Assembly: GCA_026874595.1 (NCBI GenBank) | Contig: CM049319.1 | Location: 53,270,917-53,334,916 of the forward strand | Length of the DNA stretch: 64,000 bases | Reading direction: 5' to 3' | Origin: Sipunculus nudus | Lineage: Eukaryota; Annelida; Sipuncula; Golfingiida; Sipunculidae | Shown here: in pieces, positions 1 through 12,800 of the stretch | How positions within the stretch are numbered: the first letter of the stretch is position 1 | Layout of the letters: every line of letters begins with the position of its first letter | Made by a program: the position numbers and the translations under genes | Notes under the pieces: generated by a model | The model's input: only the letters and a program-made list of their open reading frames with translations | The model's database searches: none | Told to the model about the DNA's origin: nothing

Positions 1-1359
1 TTTGTTTCCTGTGAGCACTGTTCATATAATTTTCATATCATGCACACATAAGGATTTCAGCTTTTTAGTTTAGAAAGCTGAAAGAAATTGGCCAAAAATT
101 GTAGCTTTTATTAATGTTTTCTATGAGACCATGTCAGACCTTAGCTCTCCCCAGCCCCTCTTGAGTCACTTGTATGTTGACCTTGTTGACCTTTCAGCAA
201 ATTATGCAGGCTTGATGCGAGGCATACACTGGGACAACCAGGCAGCTTATGGCCAGCCACACTTGATCCAGGTGTCCAACCCAAGTCATCTAGTAGTTTT
301 AACTTACAATAAACAATAAATTAAATATAATAAATATTTATTGGTTTTTAATAACAAATTAAAGAAAAATAGAAAAGGAATTTGTTAGTTGATAATAACA
401 GGAAATTAACTTGCAATTACTGATGATATAAGAATCTTGTATCAATTGATAGAATGTCACGTATTCCAAATAACACCATGCAGTCACCTATGGTATTTTT
501 CAGTTCAATTTTCATGATAAAAAAAAATAAATCATATTATTCATTACTAATCATTAGGGATCATATGAAGGAAATTAATGATAGACAAAGATGCAGTTGA
601 TAATATTTATCTAGATTCCTGCTGTGTCTAGTGTGTAGATTGATGTGAAATTAGTCCAAAATGAATATATTACATTTATTTTTTTTTTTAATATGAATAA
701 TTGCCATAAAACAAGGTTCTTATGATCATTATATAAATGTGTGAATTTTGTATATTCTGGATTCTCAACATCACTGTTTGGTGAAAACTGAATAAATACC
801 AGACATGGTGCAAATACTTTGCAAATGTATGTGAATACGAATATGAATATGTACTCCATTATAAAATTTCTTGCATAAGAATGGGAATTCAGGTAAAAAT
901 GAAAGTATATGAATACCAGCGCAAATACTTTCAAAATGTATTCATGGATGCATTCATGAATATATTCTTTGATATTATTTATAATCATTTCAGTTGTGTT
1001 TTATTTTAAAAAATCATACAATTCTCTTATTATTTTTAATAAAAATTATATTTGGGACAATTTGTAATTATTTTTAATAAATAGTTAAACTCTTATATTA
1101 TATGTTCTGCTTATAAGTTATATGGCCAAGTCAAAATCTGTGTGACAGTAGCACTCCATTCGTTAATAAAATAAATGAAATCAATCCTCTTCCCTGTCTC
1201 CAAAGATACTATCAAAATCATACATAAGCTAAACACCCACAACTCATAATAAAGCTTATATTTATTTCCACACAAAACAAGCATGTGCCTCATTTCTAAA
1301 TCATATTTTTTTATCATATATAACAGCTGAGCGCTGTGACCCATAGGTCCCTTGTTTTA
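1..1359 (+). mobile_element. Family A dispersed element, 3' part
   Basis: The first 1.36 kb matches, with scattered differences, the stretch from about 62396 to 63645. Its last part (about 780-1359) also matches 23440-23990. It ends with CAGCTGAGCGCTGTGACCC, ATAGGTCCCTTGTTTT, the 3' terminus seen in other family A copies. The short ORF 131-319 is inside the element and is not a gene. No coding capacity is visible. Confidence 0.8.
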
Positions 1360-1627
1360 TACTCTAATTGATGATTATGCATGCACAGTTTTTTTTTAAA
1401 AGTTAGTAATATTGACAATTGCTGCTGCAGACCTTCATTGTTTTGATACAAATAAAACTATGATATTTAAATTATATTTAATCATATCAAATGTAGCATC
1501 CAATGTGCACCACAGTGAGTATACACCTCATTTTAAAGAAGTTCTAAGCTAATTTTCCTCTTTCATTAGGTACACATTGTTTCCTTTACTCCTCACACAG
1601 CGGTCATACACTGCACGCATTCTAAAT

Positions 1628-1842
1628 CTCCTTTGTTTTAACCGCTGCCTTGTATAGCACTGGCTCTGTGCCAGAACTGGTATAATCAGACCAAAGAGAG
1701 CAGGGTGTTGTAGGTTTTAAACCATGGAGCTGGTCGGACAATGGGATATCATGCTCTCATTGGCTGGATTACAATTATTTAATTGGCCTGATGATGAAAC
1801 TGGAGAATCTTGCTATATAAAGCAGCGGTTAAAACGAAGGAG
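1628..1842. mobile_element. Family F inverted-repeat element (MITE-like)
   Basis: The outer 31 bases are inverted repeats of each other with few mismatches. The left arm reads CTCCTTTGTTTTAACCGCTG... and the right arm ends ...CAGCGGTTAAAACGAAGGAG. Total length is about 215 bp and there is no ORF. A related but diverged copy is at 8703-8876 and shares the inner motif TATAATCAGACCAA. A non-autonomous DNA transposon is the likeliest reading. The transposase family is unknown. Confidence 0.65.
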
Positions 1843-3574
1843 GTCTGGAACGCCTGAAGTGTATTAATATAACCACTATGTAAGGAGTGTAATTGTTTCC
1901 TATACCTGTTTAGGTTCCTTGAGGAGTATTTATCATTCTTTTCTTATTGTAGTAAAGTAGTATTGGCTAGTTTATAGAGTAGAGTCAAACCTAGTCCATA
2001 CATTGACCTTCATGTCCTGTGGGTCCATGGTCCAAATGTAAACTCATTCTAGAAACTATTGCACCAGATATGTGTGATAGGTCCTGGGGCCTCAGTTGAA
2101 ATGACAGGTACAGCATTTGTTTAACTTCGTCAGTTAAGGCCTGAGCCACCCCGGCATGTGATATACTGATGCATGTGGTCAGACAAGTGCTGCCCATCAA
2201 TCCAACTATCATTACAAATCTGTTGAGATAGGTGCTGCAATGAAATTACGTTTGGCTCATGGACCATAATGTCCGTCCAGCAGAGATTTTTTAAAGGATA
2301 CAAAAGTTAATGTATAGACAGAATGAAACCTGACTTGTTTGATGAACTTTCTTAATTGAAATTAATGATCTTAAATTGCATTCATAATGACCTGGTGGGC
2401 TTCCATATTTTGTACATGCACCATCATAGCAGGTCTCGAGTACAGGTGTCATTGTATTTTATGTAGTATTAGATTGTTTATTGTGGTAAAAGATTGATAT
2501 AAATATGAATATATATGAATATATAGATTGAGGAGTTTTCATCTATATTTAGCCAGAAATATTTGAATGTTCCAGTTCATTGACCTAGAATTTCCTTCCT
2601 TATTGCAATAAGAAAGATTTCAATAATCCTCACAACTTTAACAGTTTTCAAGTTTATATTAAATGAATCGCTTAATGTCTATGTGATTATTATTTCTAGA
2701 ATTGTTCCCCTCTTCTGAGGAATGGGTTTGTCTGTCTGTCCGTCTGTCAGGTTTTTGTTTTTGTACAAATACTTTCCTAAATATTATCCGATTTCATTCA
2801 TATTTAGGTCAGTAATTGCTATCATGCATACCTGGGTTGGGAATTGATTTTGGAGTGTCTGTATCACAAGCTCCAAAACAAACAAGTATTTTCCATTTTG
2901 TTCCCAATTCACAACAAAAATTATGACATGTTGAGACATCTTCAGGGGACAATGAAAACTAAAACACAGGTACTATGATATGTGGAGACATCTACAGGGG
3001 AAAATAAAACTAAAACATATTCAGAAGGCAAGCATGAAGATCACGGGAAGCTAAAAAAACAAGAGGCACAAGGGGGGGACATAATATCCATTAATTTACT
3101 TGTTATCTTTATAGATAATTACCATCATCATTCCTTTGAATGGAAAATGCTGTGTAAACCTTTCATGTCCACTTGGGTGCATATACGGTGAAACCTCTGT
3201 ATTAGGTCAACTCTCTAGTATGGACACCTCTCTATTTCAGACACATGATCATGAGGTGATCCTATTATAAAGACATTCAGAAGATTTTGTCCATTAATTC
3301 TCTAATTTCATTGTGAAAAACGAATAATCTAAAATCAGGTACAACTTTTCTGTGAAGTATACTAATTTTAAAATGGATATAGAGGAGACATGAAATAAAT
3401 GAAAATAGTTTTAGACACAAGTGAATCAATAAGATTTTTGTATTTATGATCCAATTAATTAGCTGCCAGTTGCATGCAGGCATAGTACATAGTATCAATG
3501 AGAAATGTCACATGGTAATAAATGCCGATCTTTAAATTTATTAATTTGTTAATATATAATATTATCTTAAACAG
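1843..3574 (+). other. Upstream intron remainder of synaptojanin
   Basis: Nothing conserved as protein is visible here. It holds one family C element (2700-3112) and, at 3187-3245, a few units of the CACCTCTCTATT(A/T)CAGACAC type that form the large array at 33 kb. The rest is AT-rich and looks unconstrained. Confidence 0.5.
2700..3112 (+). repeat. Family C dispersed repeat, copy 1
   Basis: It shares an extended colinear match with 30745-31110: GTCTGTCTGTCC-like head, CCCAATTCAC, ATTATGACATGTTGAGACAT, CTTCAGGGGA, and an AAGGGGGGACA tail. Within it the segment GTGGAGACATCT(T/A)CAGGGGAAAAT is itself present twice in tandem. There is no coding capacity. The two copies lie in the same orientation. 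Confidence 0.7.
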
Positions 3575-3842
3575 GAGATGACCAAGTGCTGTATCTTGTC
3601 TTGGTGACGGGATGCGTGTCTGTGGGCAAAGTCAAAGACTGTGAAGTGTTCCGCATCACATCCACTACACTCCTATCTCTACGTAACCATCCCAGTGATG
3701 AGGAGAGGATCCTCGAAGTCCGCAAGCTGTTGAGTTCTGGGACTTTCTACTTCGCGTGGTCATCAACGGGGGCACAGTTTGATCTCAGCCTCTGTGCACA
3801 GAGAAAAATGCAGGACCACTCAACAGACAATCGCTTCTTCTG
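3575..3842 (+). CDS. Synj: Synaptojanin exon A (SAC domain, N-terminal part)
   Basis: The exon opens after the acceptor TTAAACAG with two bases of a split Gly codon, then reads [18 protein letters not shown] and ends in TDNRFFW, with the Trp codon split across the next junction. The donor is GTAAAG. It encodes the part of the SAC domain that begins LVLVTGC in known synaptojanins. It is the first exon visible. The reading frame is open to the acceptor without a start codon, so earlier exons must lie upstream of the window. The GTG at 3586 is an internal Val codon and not a start. Confidence 0.95.
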
Positions 3843-6800
3843 GTAAAGCCCTGTATATTGTTCTTATGAAAATCACCTCTTTAGTGTTAAATAATAAACA
3901 ACTTTTGCACATAACTTTGTCTCTGTGATAAAGAAAGAAAGCCCCTGCCACAAAGCTTTCTCTGCAGATATATTCATATCTGGATGCTGTGCTCAGATAA
4001 TTTTTGTGTAACCTTCCCACACCCATAGAGAATGCTGACAGGTTTACTCCTCAAATGTTTGTCAAAACTGCTCAGGGGGCCTGCCATTTTGTGTCCACAC
4101 TAAAATTCGGATGTGTCGTAGTATGATGTAATCATGGGTAGCCTGTTAGTATTGTTAATTAATCCTTTTTCAGTATATTTTTCTATCAGTAGATTTTAAA
4201 AGTTTGCCGCACTTTTTCTCCCCAGGAATCGTACACTTCATCTTCATCTGCAAAGATTCAATATCAGCACATCTGATTGGCTGATGAAGGTAATGTGTGG
4301 CGGTGTGGAGATACGCACAATCTATGCTGCGGATAAGCAGGCCAAGGCTTGTCTGATATCTCGACTGAGCTGTGAGAGGGCAGGTACTCGCTTTAATGTC
4401 CGAGGAGTTAACGATGACGGTCACGTCGCTAATTTTGTTGAAACTGAGCAGGTAATCATTTTGTCCTTGTTACACAGTGTTCTTGCATTGTAGTCTCGGA
4501 TATCTATATTATTTCTTACAGCAATTCCTCTTATGAGCAGCAGTCTTCAGGAAAAGTTTCATACGAATTCCCTCGTGGATCTTTAGACAGTGTTTGAAAG
4601 GAATTCCAAGATTGCTGCCTGGTGGTCATTTTGGATTTCTGAAAGATCTAAATTTCAAGAGTAAATCTACTGATAGTCTAATTTGGTTTCAGTTTATTTC
4701 CATTTTTGTCATCATTTGTGTAAAGCTAGACCAAGTAATTCTTGTGCTTTTTGACAAAATAAGATTTGTTATCATGTTTCTTTTTCAAATCAGCTTTAAA
4801 AATTCCCCAGCAGTTGCTTTTATGGTTCTTGAGCTAACAGAATAATAATAGTAATCTGTAGATTCTAGTTGAAAATGTGATGGGTTTTATTTGTTTAACT
4901 CAGTATTTGCAGGTGATACTAAAATTTGTGTTACTTGTTTAATTTATTTTCAGGTGATATTGAGGTATGTGTTACCTGTATACCTCATTATTTCCAGGTA
5001 ACACTGAGATGTGTTGTACCCGTTTTCTGAATTTCCAGGTGATAATGAGGTATGTGTTACCTGTTTAACTCATTATTTCCAGGTAATCTTTTTGGATGAC
5101 CAGGTTGCCTCCTACGTTCAGATCAGAGGTTCGGTGCCATTGTTTTGGGAGCAGCCAGGGTTTCAGGTTAGGTGTTTTGCATTCTCTGTACATTTTTATA
5201 CGCCCATCTATGACGGGACATATAATGTTATACCCACGATCTGTTTGTCCGTCAACTTTTAGTGTCCCCTCAATAACTTGCTTTGGCTTTGATGGTTTTT
5301 ATAGGAAACTCACCATAGCTACTTACCAAATAGATAATCTTGCCTGAGTTTTATTATGGGCAATTATGTTTTATTATTTTAATCTGCGCATATTTGATTA
5401 GGTAAGAGGTCACTGGGTTACTTTGTGGTGTCGCCATGAAAACTTACTAGGAATCTGATTGATTTTTAATATAACTCAACAGAAATATTAATCAATAAAA
5501 TATCTCACCTAAGTCTGATTTCATGCATTTTCAGTGAGGTTTGAGGTCACCAGTCTTTGGCAGTGCCGTTATGATCTACCAAAAATTTTATGTATTTGCA
5601 AGAAACTCATTAAGAATATTACCAATACAGTTTCTCAGCTCTGTTACATTCTCAGCAAAATTCATGCATGTTTAATGAGGTCAGAGGTCCCAAGATATGT
5701 GATGGGCACCACATGCAGTGCTCCTGCAGAACATGTAGGATATTTCCTCTAACACAACCTGTGTTTGGATCACCATAACTTTGTTTTAAATGACAATATT
5801 AATGGAGTATCACTGATTTATATCTATTTCAAATGTACTTGGCCAGGAAAGAAAAAGGGATCATCATGATAGTATAGTCTGCGTAGGTGCATTATTTAGG
5901 GATCAATTTTGTGCAGCTGAAACAGCACAGGAGAACATGGATACAGTACCCAGGCATTTAGTCTTTAAGACAAAACAATGTTAAAAACTCAGAATAAATT
6001 GGAAAAGAAGCACAGAAATAATAGTGAAAGAAAAAAATGACAGTATAAAAGTTTTGGTGACAAGACATTGTTTACGGATCACATGACATCATTTACAACA
6101 AATCACCAGCATCAGATATGGCTGTCATTTATCTGAACAGCTTACCAGACATTTTTGTTTTGATAAATGATTGTTTTGCAGATTTTGCTGCCCCTGAGTA
6201 CCAGACATTATCAGAAACTGATAGACACAAATTAATTAAGCCCGCCAAGCTAAATGTTTGCAACAGTATTTTTGTTATTTTCTACCAATTCAATTTTGGT
6301 ATCATGTTAAATCTGGTAAATATGCATTGATTATCACACTTATTACTGTTTATTTGCTTGGAACTACATGATCTTTCATCTATTTTGTGCAGATTTTTTT
6401 CATTGTTTCATCTTAGATAAACCATCAAAATTTTTGTTTTCAGTTTTGGATATACAAATTTTCCAATTAATGGTGTTTGGATGAATGACTGTCTGCTATA
6501 CTTGTATCAAGTGGTTGAATAGGGTTCTATCACTATTATAAAATCTGTGAGAAGATATAAAGGCATGTTTATTAAAACCACAAATATGCAAAAAAAAACA
6601 GTTTTGTGAATGTTCTCCTCAGCTTGTACAGAATTCATGGTCTGGCTCTCAATATTTGCATGGCTATTTCAGGTGGGCTCTCACAAAGTCAAGATGTCAC
6701 GTGGGTATGAGGCATCAGCCCCTGCTTTTGATCGTCACCTGTCACTACTTAAACAGCGTTACGGGGACCAGCTGATCGTTAACTTGCTGGGCAGTAAGGA

Positions 6801-9800
6801 GGGGGAGCATATGCTGAGTATGCAGTTTCAGGTATCAGTGAATTTATCTTTATTAACAGTAAAATGGTACCCTTCTGCCAAATTCCGCTTCTTCTCAAAT
6901 GAACCTCTTCTGTTTGGGCTCTGTGGGACAGCTGGGACTACTTGTCTCAACTGTCAGATTTTAAAATCAAACTTGAAATTATATTTCAAGGAAACACCTT
7001 CTGTTTACATTTTACATGCGCATGCTCACAAAATATCATTTATTCCGTGAAGTCCTTACCACAAAAAAAAACCCATGTTCATATAATTTTCCTTGAAACA
7101 GTTCATATCCAACTTATTTGAACAGATGTTCACCCTATTCACTATGTTTATACCTACGCCATCTATGTATGTAGATGCCCCAGTGAATTTTGATGCCCTA
7201 AAAACATGACCAGCCGTGCGCAGTGTGGTTAAATAGCTGTACTGCTTGATCTGAAATTGGGTATGTACCAGTTGCACACAGTACTGATAGTGCCATCTGC
7301 AGTACCCATATTTAGAGTTGAATTAAGGGGTAGTATTTAATTTCATGGCGAAAATGCTGGTTACCTGTAGCAGATGTGGCAGAGACTGCTATGCTAGAGT
7401 TGGATGACCCAGTCACCTCAGACACTGCTTAAAAACTGGTCCCCATGCATGGTGCTAACATTGCTTCCTGAGATAAAACGTTGCCTGAAGTCTAGTGTTA
7501 TATTCTTTTTCATTTACTTTTCAACAAAAAATAAAAACAGCTCATTTATGCTAGTAACACTTGGTTGTACCCACTGTGTCTAATTCTAGAATCAACATGT
7601 GCAATAAAGGGCAAACATTAACTGTCTGCAACTAAAGGCACCTAAAGGTTTGAAACATATTTACACTACCAAGTTTGTGGCAGCTATGCTTTCAAAGATC
7701 TTGATTCAGTTAGCTGCTCTGGTGTCTATTTTATGAACAGTGTGCAAGCCTGCAAGTGTTTGGGCTGAAATCAATGCCAATCAAATCCAACAGACAAAAT
7801 GTAAATAACACTATTCACAGGCCGTCTGAACAAGAACACTTGTGCAACAGAAATGAGACTTATGATCCTTTATTTGATTGGTCAAATTCTTGAACAAGAA
7901 CTAAAACCAGGCATGCACAGGCAGCTGTGTAAAACAAGTTGATAGGAGTCATTTGATTGGTTCCAATGCCTTGTTCATTATTCATGAAATATATGCCAGA
8001 GTGGCTTGCTGAATTAAGGTCTGCGAAAGCATAGCTGTGACAGATTTGGTTGTATGGAGATGGGTTCCACTTATTACCTTATATTAAAATCTGAGCATCA
8101 TGGGTCACTTATTTCAGTAAGGATTTTATAAGTTCCTGTAAAACCCAGGATCACAGCAATGCTTGTTTGCTTGTAGAATCACCACAAGGCTTCAGCCCAT
8201 GTTCACGATATTCCACACGTCGCATTTGATTACCACGTGGAATGTAGAGGAGGAAACATGAAAAACCTTGTCAAGCTACGCGACAAGAGCAAGAAGGCTC
8301 TCCAGGAATATGAATACTTTCACTCCAACGGACAGAACATTACCAGGTAATCTTGGTCAGATTTTAATGGAAAAATATGAAGAACAAACCCCTGTAGACT
8401 TATCACTCCAAAGTACACATAAGTAGTGTTGTTAGGTCATACCAAAACGGTGGAGAAAAGACGAATTTCTGGTAGAGTTTTATACCCATTAATGCAGGTA
8501 AGCATGATTCAGCCGAACATTCACTAGCATGGGCAAAGCTGACTGTCCCTACTTCATCAGCTGATATCCGCTATGGATGCCCTTTAATGTGATTATTGAA
8601 CAATAGGAGGCTACAATTGTAATTGCTGCATGTCAGGATATGCCGTGCGCTCCTCACAAAGTAGTTATAATTCTATACAGCATTTGTCCCGGATCCCTTT
8701 ATTGTGAAACCTCTGCTTTGTATAGCAAGATTCTTTAAGGTTCTACCACCAGGGGGAGCACAGAGCAAAGAGTTATAATCAGACCAATGAGAGCATGGTA
8801 TCACATTCCTCCAAATTTTGCCTGTTGTTCAAACCTGGATAATCTGGCTATACAAAACATCAGTTATACAAAAAGAGTTCTGGGATGACAGCAGTGTATA
8901 ACTGCTATGTCAGGAAAGTACATGTGCTGCAGATTTATTCATTTGTAAAATGTGATGTAGGTCTGTGAATGAGAGATCAGTTCTAATACAAAACACTGCT
9001 ATCTGCAACAGTTTGTCTTTTCATATTCTTAAAATTTACATATTTTTCCCAATTCAGCAACACTCTTTAAAGAAAAGTCTGTAAATAATACCAGGATGGA
9101 AGGTTACATAAAGCTTTGTGCTCAGTACACACTTAACTTTACTGAGTGAGGGGGCTTGGCAGGCATGACACAAGGGGGCGCTAGTTGTTAACCTGCAGTT
9201 TTTCAGGCAGGCAGTCATTTACTACCTCCACACACAAGAGCATCAATATTAGTGATATCACAGGCTTAACAGTAACAACTGATTTTCTGTTGCAGCCAGC
9301 AGACGGGAACAATCAGGACAAACTGCTTGGATTGTTTAGACAGAACTAATGCTGTGCAGGCCATGTATGCTCTGGAGGTATGTGCAGGTGTTAGTAGGTC
9401 CTGTGGTTGGCTTCATAATCACAAAACTGAAATTTTGACTTATTCATTTTGAATGTTTCATTTTTGTGACCTCAGACCTATAAAATCCAAGGTCAGCAGT
9501 ATTTGTATTTATTGTAAAATAAGAATAAATCCCACAATGCTTCATTTATTTCTTTAGCAGTCATTGTATAATGACCTGTGTCACAGTTGATATATATCCA
9601 CAGTGATTACCTCATGTTTTGACAATAATTTATCATTGCATGGGCAGATTCTGTTACATAGGAAACATAGTATTTTTGTGAACCACTTTTATTTTATCAA
9701 ATGTGATACAATATTTATGCTACCAAATTGTTGGACAAGTTAAAAAATGTGTGAACTTGACCCTTGTGGCCTTGTTAAGGATAAAAATATGCTTCAAAAC

Positions 9801-12800
9801 AAAGGGTCCAGTTGTAGAGGGGGGGGGGGGGGGGGGGAGGATGCACAGTCTGGGGATACTATACCATTTCTGATTCCAGAAATTTCTGGTTATTATTTGC
9901 TTTTCCACCTATGATTTTACAGGTTTTGCCAAAACTACTGGAGAGCCTGAGCCTGGCTGACAAACCACAGATGGTGTCACGTTTTGTGGAGGTGTACAAG
10001 CAGATGTGGTCACAGAACGGTGACCACGTCAGCAGGATTTATGCTGGTACCGGGGCCCTTGGAGGTGGCAGGTCCAAGGTATGTGATTGGCTGTCAAAGA
10101 CATGGGTTAAAAATCATGATCAGATGTGTTCCTGTTTGGGCTATAACGATGCATACATTACCTCATGATACATAGTTTATTACTTTATTTTTCTGACAGG
10201 ATTGTATGAGATCCATCTGTATACAATACATATAAGTTTATAACTGTAAAGATAAAAAATATAAACTAATTATATTATGTTTATTTGATTAATTTATGTT
10301 GCCACAACCCTTGATCACAGTTCTACCTTATTCAATAGATAAATGTCAAGGTCTAAAGCAGGGTGCTCGTATAATTGTACATCATAGCTATAAGTGCACT
10401 ACAGGTGCTATGCTTGGATGAACCCCTGTATGCAAAATAAGGCTGTGTTTTTTTACGCTTGTCTATGACGGAAAGTTTTATGGTATCCAACAGTCCCTCC
10501 GTCTTAGCATCCATCCTTCGATCGTAGCATCGTCCATTAGGTTCACTGTCACCACGATAACTTACCGGGGCTTTGATGGATTTTCACAAAACTCAACAAT
10601 AAATACTTGGCAATAGATTATCCCACCCAAGTTTCAATTATGGGCAGAATCCATGCATATCTAATAAAGTCATTGGTAACTAGTCTAGGTTGTGGTGAAG
10701 CCACAATAACTCGCCAGGAATAGGATGAATTTTGAAAAAAAACTCAACAGAAATAGTGATCAATATAATGTCTCACCTAAGTTCAATTTCCAGCAAAATC
10801 CATGCATATTTATTGTGGTCAGAGGTCACTAGAATTTAGTGGCTCCATGATGACTTAGCAAAAATCTTAAACTCATAATGCATATTAAACAATACAGTTT
10901 CTCACCTGTATTATATTCTCTCAAAATTCACATATATTTTATAAGGTCAGATGTCACAAGCTATGTGACGGGCATATAATGCACCATTTATGGTGCTCAT
11001 GTTGGGGTCATAGCATAGACATAAAAATTAAAACATGTTCTAAAATTTATTAACATAAAATCAAGAGCTCACAGGAAAAAAGACACTGACCATATGATCT
11101 TGTAGACATAAGGCTATGTCTCCATTGTCTGTGGTAGCCGTTGCAGACGTATTGCAGTTGAAGCATCAAGGGTAAACTTGATTTAACATGCATTAAATGA
11201 TCAAGTAGGATAATCAGCACATTTAGAGTTATGTTTAGAATGAGATGCCTCTGGCTATCCTAGAACCAGTGTCACATGCATCTTTAAGAAAACATCCTAA
11301 GAACTGTCTTATTCACATGTTTTTTCTAAACCTGTTATTATTAGTAAAATATATAAAATTAACCTTTTTATTAAATACCATTTTGTAATACCTTAACAAA
11401 ATATGAATGTTTTTTGTAATAAATTATATAGCATCTTAAATCTGTCAATCACATAAAAACAATTAAGTATTTTGTGTAATATAAATGAATATGATAATAA
11501 TAATAACAATAATAATAATAATTTGGTATTAACTTTTCCTGTAGCTAAACGGCAAGGTAATTAAAATTTTACAGTTTATGTGATGTTGAACTGAGGCAAT
11601 GGTGCAGCTGAAACATATTGCTTACATTTAAGAACCACATATGTTTGTTCTTGCAATCACGACATAGTGATTGATTTGTTGCCAAGCAGAGTGAAACCAG
11701 CCTTATCATTAACATTTTGCATTTATCACCCCGCTTTATGTTTGTGGGATGGTCATCATGTTTCCCAAAACTGCCAAGTTGTTCAGCAGTTTATATAATA
11801 CCACTAACAGCGGCATATTGAAGAAAACACAACACTAAATCTTGTTAGATGTCAGTAATGGACTAGCTCTGGTGACTAATCATGAACCGAGTGGATTCCT
11901 GACATTTGCTCGATATAACATCATGTGACAGTTTGAGGTGGTTATTCAGATATACAAAAATCAATTTTTAATTACAGGAGATGGTTCAGGTATCTGTCCA
12001 GTTCTTCACTGGGAAACATCCTTAATTATATAAGTTAACTAAGTTGGAGGATGTTAGGTAGTGCTGATTTCAGAGTACCGGTAATACGACTTCAAATAAG
12101 ATGCAGTTTTGAGGGCCATACAGGGGTACAGGGCTGCCATCTGTCATTTAGGTTCAGAACAAATTGAATGCAACTTTATGTATAATAAACAGCCATGCCC
12201 ATGGCAGGTTGAGGTAAAATATTCTTGATGGCATTCATTGACTGGTCTTTGGACCAGATTTGAGACTGATTTTAGGAGAGTAATAATAGAATGACATCCA
12301 CTCAACTATTAGATATAATCAGTTGTTAATTGTTTTGGCGGTAAAAGGTAGTCATTTAAGTTTTTGTAAAGAAGGCAACAACTCTGGTTCTCATTCAAAA
12401 ACACCCATCTTGTATCTCAGCTATATTTATTTAAAAAAAAACAGTTGCATTAAACTATCCCTAATTATGCAATTTTTTCGTTAGACTATTAATTTATGAT
12501 AAATAAATATTGTTTCTGTTATTAACTAACTCATATTGGTGACTTATGGTGTTCTGTTAACAATCCACATATTATATTTATGTCACATTTGTCTGAAAAT
12601 CACAAATCACATTAATGATGTTAATATCAGTACCACAAATGATTTTTAAATCAGATATTTCTTAGAATAGGGCACAGGAATTTATCATCTCTAACGGTAG
12701 AAATGTTAGTGAAAGGGGACAGTTTTAACAAGCAGTAATATTCAAAATACCAAAATGAATCTTGTTTTCATGCAAGATATTTTTAAATCAGATACAGGAA

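Noticed and set aside
131-319. 62-codon frame near the window start as an upstream synaptojanin exon
   Set aside because: It is part of family A, matches 62525-62700, and does not resemble the SAC N-terminus.
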